Shown here: positions 61,390 to 64,000 of the stretch, piece after piece | Layout of the letters: every line of letters begins with the position of its first letter | Position numbering within the stretch: the stretch's first letter is position 1 | Origin: Streptomyces graminofaciens | Lineage (GTDB): Bacteria; Actinomycetota; Actinomycetes; Streptomycetales; Streptomycetaceae | Assembly: GCF_030294945.1 (NCBI RefSeq) | Contig: NZ_AP018448.1 | Span: 8,218,501 to 8,282,500 of the forward strand | Reading direction: 5' to 3' | DNA: 64,000 bases | Program-made: the position numbers and the translations under genes | Notes under the pieces: model-generated | What the model saw: only the letters and a program-made list of their open reading frames with translations | Database searches by the model: none | Told to the model about the DNA's origin: nothing

Positions 61390-61743
61390 ATGGAACGTGT
61401 GCTTGGAATCGGTGGATATTTCATGCGGGCTGCCGACCCGGCGGCCCTGAACGCGTGGTACCGCGACTGCCTGGGCCTGGACGCCGATGAGCACGGCCTG
61501 TGGCGTCAGGGAACCGGGCCGACGGTGTTCGCGACGTTCGAGTCCGAGACCGACTACTTCGGCTCCCGCACCCAGCAGACCATGCTCAACTTCCGGGTCC
61601 GCGACCTGGACGCGATGCTCGCGCAACTGCGCGCCAAGGGAGCGGACGTGGCCGGGGAAACGCAGGACATGGAGGGCGTCGGCCGATTCGGCTGGGTCAC
61701 CGATCCGGAGGGCAATCGGGTCGAGCTGTGGCAGCCGGTGTGA
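61390..61743 (+). CDS. VOC/glyoxalase family protein
   Basis: 117 residues from ATG 61390. One vicinal-oxygen-chelate module: VLGIGGYFMRAADPAALNAWYRDCLGLDADEHG, FGSRTQQTMLNFRVRDLDAMLAQLRAKGADV, and WVTDPEGNRVELWQPV with the terminal Glu metal ligand. Specific reaction unknown. Its 3' end overlaps the convergent DUF397 gene by 47 bp. Confidence 0.85.
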   Translation: MERVLGIGGYFMRAADPAALNAWYRDCLGLDADEHGLWRQGTGPTVFATFESETDYFGSRTQQTMLNFRVRDLDAMLAQLRAKGADVAGETQDMEGVGRFGWVTDPEGNRVELWQPV

Positions 61744-61939
61744 GCGACGCGATGAACGAGGCCCAGCCGGGGCGTGAGATGAGCAGGGCGGGGCCGTGGG
61801 GGTTCTTGGAGTCGCGGACGGGGATGCCTGACGGGTGGTCGTCGAGGACTTCCACGCAACTGTCGGGGTTGGTTGAGCTGTGCGAGGACTTTCGCCAGCC
61901 GGTGAGGGTGGATGCGTCGGGGATGGTGTGTTCAGTCAT
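61697..61939 (-). CDS. DUF397 domain protein
   Basis: 80 residues. The N-terminal ~60 residues are typical DUF397 (LTGWRKSSHSSTNPDSCVEVLDDHPSGIPVRDSKNPHGPALLISRPGWASFI). It begins within the last bases of the HTH gene (8-bp overlap), the classical Scr1-type HTH/DUF397 pair, which acts as a toxin-antitoxin-like or developmental regulatory unit (BldB/WhiJ-like context). Confidence 0.85.
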   Translation of the reverse strand: MTEHTIPDASTLTGWRKSSHSSTNPDSCVEVLDDHPSGIPVRDSKNPHGPALLISRPGWASFIASLTPAATARPDCPPDR

Positions 61940-62726
61940 GGCGTCCGTAATCCTTTGCTGTGGCCCGCAGCAGGGCGATTGACTCCCTCAGTGGCATCGC
62001 GTCGCTCAATGCGAGAGCGTAGACGTCTTCGAGTCGCTTGACGACGGCGGGTGTGTCGTGGATTTTGCCCATGCTTACGCCCTCGCCGTAGCCCACCGGC
62101 GGCTGATCCTCGAACGCCATGAGCGTCAACATGCCTTGTAGGAGCGGGTAGGCGCCGACTCCGAACGGCAGTACGTGGATACGTACCCGGCCGCTCTCCG
62201 TCAGGCGGACCATGTGCATGAGCTGCTCCGCCATGACGTCTCGCCCCCCGACGGAGCGACGCAGAACTGCCTCGTCCAGCACCGCCCAAAACACGGGTGT
62301 CACCGGATCGTCCAGGATTTTCGCGCGCTCAAGGCGTGTGACAACGCGCCTGTCACATTCCTCTTCACTCACAGGAGGGAAGGTCGCGCTCAGAACCGCA
62401 CGTGCGTACCCCTTCGTCTGAAGAACGCCTGGCACGAACGCGCTGGCGTACTCCCTGATCGTCATGGCCTGTTGTTCGAGTAGGCGCACGGACTCGAAGT
62501 AATCCGTAACCGCCACATCGTCCTGCGGCAGAAAGCTGCTCAACACATCCCCCGTGTTCAGAGCCCTGTCCAACCGCCGCGCGTCCTCCTTCGACGGCAC
62601 TCGGCGGCCCGCCTCGATGTGGGCCACGTGGGAGCGCGTCATGACCGCCATGTCGGCCAGTTGCTGCTGCGTCAGCCCCGCCGTCTCGCGCTGTTGTTTG
62701 AGCCAGTCGCCGTAGATCGTGCCCAT
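61932..62726 (-). CDS. Scr1/WhiJ-type helix-turn-helix regulator
   Basis: 264 residues from ATG 62726, with GGGAG upstream. N-terminal XRE HTH: GDWLKQQRETAGLTQQQLADMAVMTRSHVAHIEAGRRVPSKEDARRLDRAL. The C-terminal DUF5753 domain is typical (SVRLLEQQAMTIREYASAFVPGVLQTKGYARAVLSA...DEAVLRRSVGGRDVMAEQLMHMVRL...IHVLPFGVGAYPLLQGMLTLMAFED). It is paired with the DUF397 gene and divergent from two small genes. Confidence 0.9.
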   Translation of the reverse strand: MGTIYGDWLKQQRETAGLTQQQLADMAVMTRSHVAHIEAGRRVPSKEDARRLDRALNTGDVLSSFLPQDDVAVTDYFESVRLLEQQAMTIREYASAFVPGVLQTKGYARAVLSATFPPVSEEECDRRVVTRLERAKILDDPVTPVFWAVLDEAVLRRSVGGRDVMAEQLMHMVRLTESGRVRIHVLPFGVGAYPLLQGMLTLMAFEDQPPVGYGEGVSMGKIHDTPAVVKRLEDVYALALSDAMPLRESIALLRATAKDYGRHD

Positions 62727-62810
62727 CGCCCAACTCCCTTGTGACAAATGCGCTGTCACCAGCCGACCCCTGGCGAGCGTAGCCCGGCATGTCTCAGGCT
62801 GTGAGCGGAT

Positions 62811-62880
62811 CGCTACACAAAGCGAAAACCCCCGCGACCGTACGACCGGTCCGGGGGCGTGGTCATCAACCGCTACACAA
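62811..62880. repeat. direct repeat CGCTACACAA, exactly 60 bp apart, with hairpin between
   Basis: CGCTACACAA occurs at 62811-62820 and 62871-62880 in the gap upstream of the HTH gene and the two small plus-strand genes. CCCCCG/CGGGGG arms of a hairpin lie between them. TACACA could act as a -10 in both copies, or the repeats may bind the HTH regulator. Confidence 0.5.
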
Positions 62881-62896
62881 GGACGGAAACGACGAC

Positions 62897-63145
62897 ATGG
62901 GCAACCTTATCGCCCGCTTCTTCATGCTGCTCCGGAAACGCCGGATCCTGGAGCCGAGCCTCCCTCCGGTCGTCTTCCCCCACCCCACCGGTCCGACCGT
63001 CCGCCACCTCGGCTCACCCCCGCTGCGCGGCGAGGACAACGCCCTGACGCGACCCTGGCTCAAGGATGGCCACACCCCGGAGTTCAGGCTCCAACTGGCC
63101 CGGGCCCGTGCGCTGTACGAGAGGGAGGTGGCGGCATGGGGGTGA
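62897..63145 (+). CDS. small basic hypothetical protein
   Basis: 82 residues from ATG 62897; a longer frame from 62789 runs through the repeat and hairpin and is less likely. The N-terminus MGNLIARFFMLLRKRRI is amphipathic and basic. The rest is Pro-rich, then helical (FRLQLARARALYEREVAAWG). No family recognised. It overlaps the next gene by 10 bases. Confidence 0.55.
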   Translation: MGNLIARFFMLLRKRRILEPSLPPVVFPHPTGPTVRHLGSPPLRGEDNALTRPWLKDGHTPEFRLQLARARALYEREVAAWG

Positions 63146-63477
63146 GCCACGGGAACGGAACCGTGGCGCGGCTGCTGCCCTGGACCGAGGCCGGCGGCAA
63201 GCCGTGCTACGTCGTGGGCGACGGCGAGGGCTACGTGTCCCGGCTGGCCGACGACATCGAGAGCGTGCAGCTCGGCATGGCCGGCGAACTGCTGGGCCAC
63301 GCGGCCGACATACTGGCCGACCACCGCGTCACCGGCGCGGAACTCCGCTTCCTGCTCGCCCGGATGACGGAGTCGCTGACCGACGTCCACCGGATCGCGG
63401 AGAGCCGGGGCGCTCGGCTGTCATCCGTGCCGCCGACGAACGCGGCCTCCGTGTCGGACGCCGGAGCCGTCCGGTGA
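63136..63477 (+). CDS. hypothetical protein, Scr1-locus associated
   Basis: 113 residues; GGGAGG lies upstream of ATG 63136. The N-terminal half looks globular (GTVARLLPWTEAGGKPCYVVGDGEGYVSRLADDIESVQLGMAGELLGHAADILADHRVTGAELRFLLARMTESLTDVHRIAESRG), with a helical second half. Similar proteins are often found next to Scr1/DUF397 pairs; function unknown. It overlaps the convergent OGG-like gene by 57 bp. Confidence 0.62.
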   Translation: MGVSHGNGTVARLLPWTEAGGKPCYVVGDGEGYVSRLADDIESVQLGMAGELLGHAADILADHRVTGAELRFLLARMTESLTDVHRIAESRGARLSSVPPTNAASVSDAGAVR

Positions 63478-64000
63478 CCATGACCCGGCCGGCTTCCATA
63501 CGCCGTTGAAGACGGCCAGTTCCAGCAGGTCGGGGCTCGACCTGGGCCATCCGATCCCGGCGGACGCGAGTTGGTCGGCGGCGGCGGTCATCCAGCGCAG
63601 GTAGACCTCGTAGCGATGCGGCGTCCAGCCGCCGTCCGACCAGATCCACGTCGCCACGGCCGGCGCGGACGTCAGCCCGATGTCCGTTCCGACCCGCGAG
63701 GCGTGGTCGCGCATGACGCGTGCGACTCTCTGGTCCAGGATCAGCGCACGAGGAGTGTGCGGAGCGTCCGTCGCCAGGTCGAGGAAGTAGAGGAACTTGG
63801 TGAAGAACGCCGGCCCCAGTCCCTTCACCGCGCCGTGCAACGCACGATAGGCCGCGACGGCCCCCTCCGACCGGAGAGCGATCCCCGCCCGGTTCAACGC
63901 GTCGGCGGTGGACGGCTGAGCCAGGATCTCCTTGAGCCGGTGGGGGCCGTAGCCGTTTCGGCCCTGGCCCCAGACATACGGGGCCACGAGAGCCTCGGAC
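63421..64000 (-). CDS. 8-oxoguanine DNA glycosylase (OGG-fold) protein, partial
   Basis: The frame is open to the right edge, so the true start may lie outside; GTG 63987 is the first internal candidate. The sequence ALVAPYVWGQGRNGYGPHRLKEILA and GAVKGLGPAFFTKFLYFLDLA contains the helix-hairpin-helix-like GLGPAFFTKFLYF of OGG-fold proteins, with RALILDQRVARVMRDH after it where the family has its catalytic-region helices. About 190 residues are visible. It may excise oxidised bases; the assignment rests on remembered similarity. Confidence 0.6.
   Translation of the reverse strand, partial: SEALVAPYVWGQGRNGYGPHRLKEILAQPSTADALNRAGIALRSEGAVAAYRALHGAVKGLGPAFFTKFLYFLDLATDAPHTPRALILDQRVARVMRDHASRVGTDIGLTSAPAVATWIWSDGGWTPHRYEVYLRWMTAAADQLASAGIGWPRSSPDLLELAVFNGVWKPAGSWSPDGSGVRHGGRVRRRHG

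Overview
The window is high-GC actinobacterial DNA, almost certainly a Streptomyces chromosome. It has dense ATGA/GTGA start-stop overlaps, GTG and TTG starts, a complete desferrioxamine locus with DmdR-type iron boxes, SARP and StrR-like regulators, and a DUF397/Scr1-type HTH pair. No tRNA, rRNA, CRISPR array, transposase or origin was recognised.

Layout. (1) 1-8.6 kb: end of an ECF sigma gene with its membrane partner, an L,D-transpeptidase lipoprotein, an orphan acyl-CoA mutase large subunit, a Pro-Val repeat protein, a LysE exporter, and a divergent FAD-monooxygenase/TetR pair with two matching operators. (2) 8.6-16 kb: desD-desC-desB-desA, a siderophore-interacting reductase and the DesE-type binding protein, with iron boxes before desA and desE. 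(3) 16.2-20.4 kb: a compact RiPP-like locus with a 20-residue peptide, a strong hairpin, an RRE-SagB-type oxidoreductase, a JmjC/cupin oxygenase and an MFS exporter. (4) 20.6-31.9 kb: a small 3-amino-4-hydroxybenzoate (3,4-AHBA) type cluster. It has GriI/GriH homologues, SARP, StrR-like and RsrR-like regulators, a CynX/NimT-type exporter, then an FAD monooxygenase, an adenylate-forming enzyme and an O-methyltransferase behind a SARP-like operator. (5) 31.9-38.5 kb: narK, an assimilatory-type nitrate reductase with a repeat-built tail, and two FAD oxidoreductases, but no sirohaem nitrite reductase. (6) 38.6-47.4 kb: leucine/isovalerate catabolism (acyl-CoA dehydrogenase, HMG-CoA lyase, biotin carboxylase, carboxyltransferase) with a divergent TetR repressor, a second acyl-CoA dehydrogenase and a TesB thioesterase. 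(7) 47.4-64 kb: M6 metalloprotease, PucR with an agmatinase/ThDP decarboxylase operon, FG-GAP secreted protein, GT39 membrane glycosyltransferase, secreted endonuclease I, small regulatory genes and a partial OGG-fold gene.

From memory, the des genes and the acyl-CoA dehydrogenase operon are close neighbours in S. coelicolor (about SCO2770-SCO2785). The 16-38.5 kb block would then be an accessory insertion at a conserved junction. Its most interesting contents are the 20-residue peptide locus and the joining of a 3,4-AHBA pathway and an ATP-dependent ligase to a nitrate-reducing operon that could supply nitrite. Both readings are inferences from gene content.
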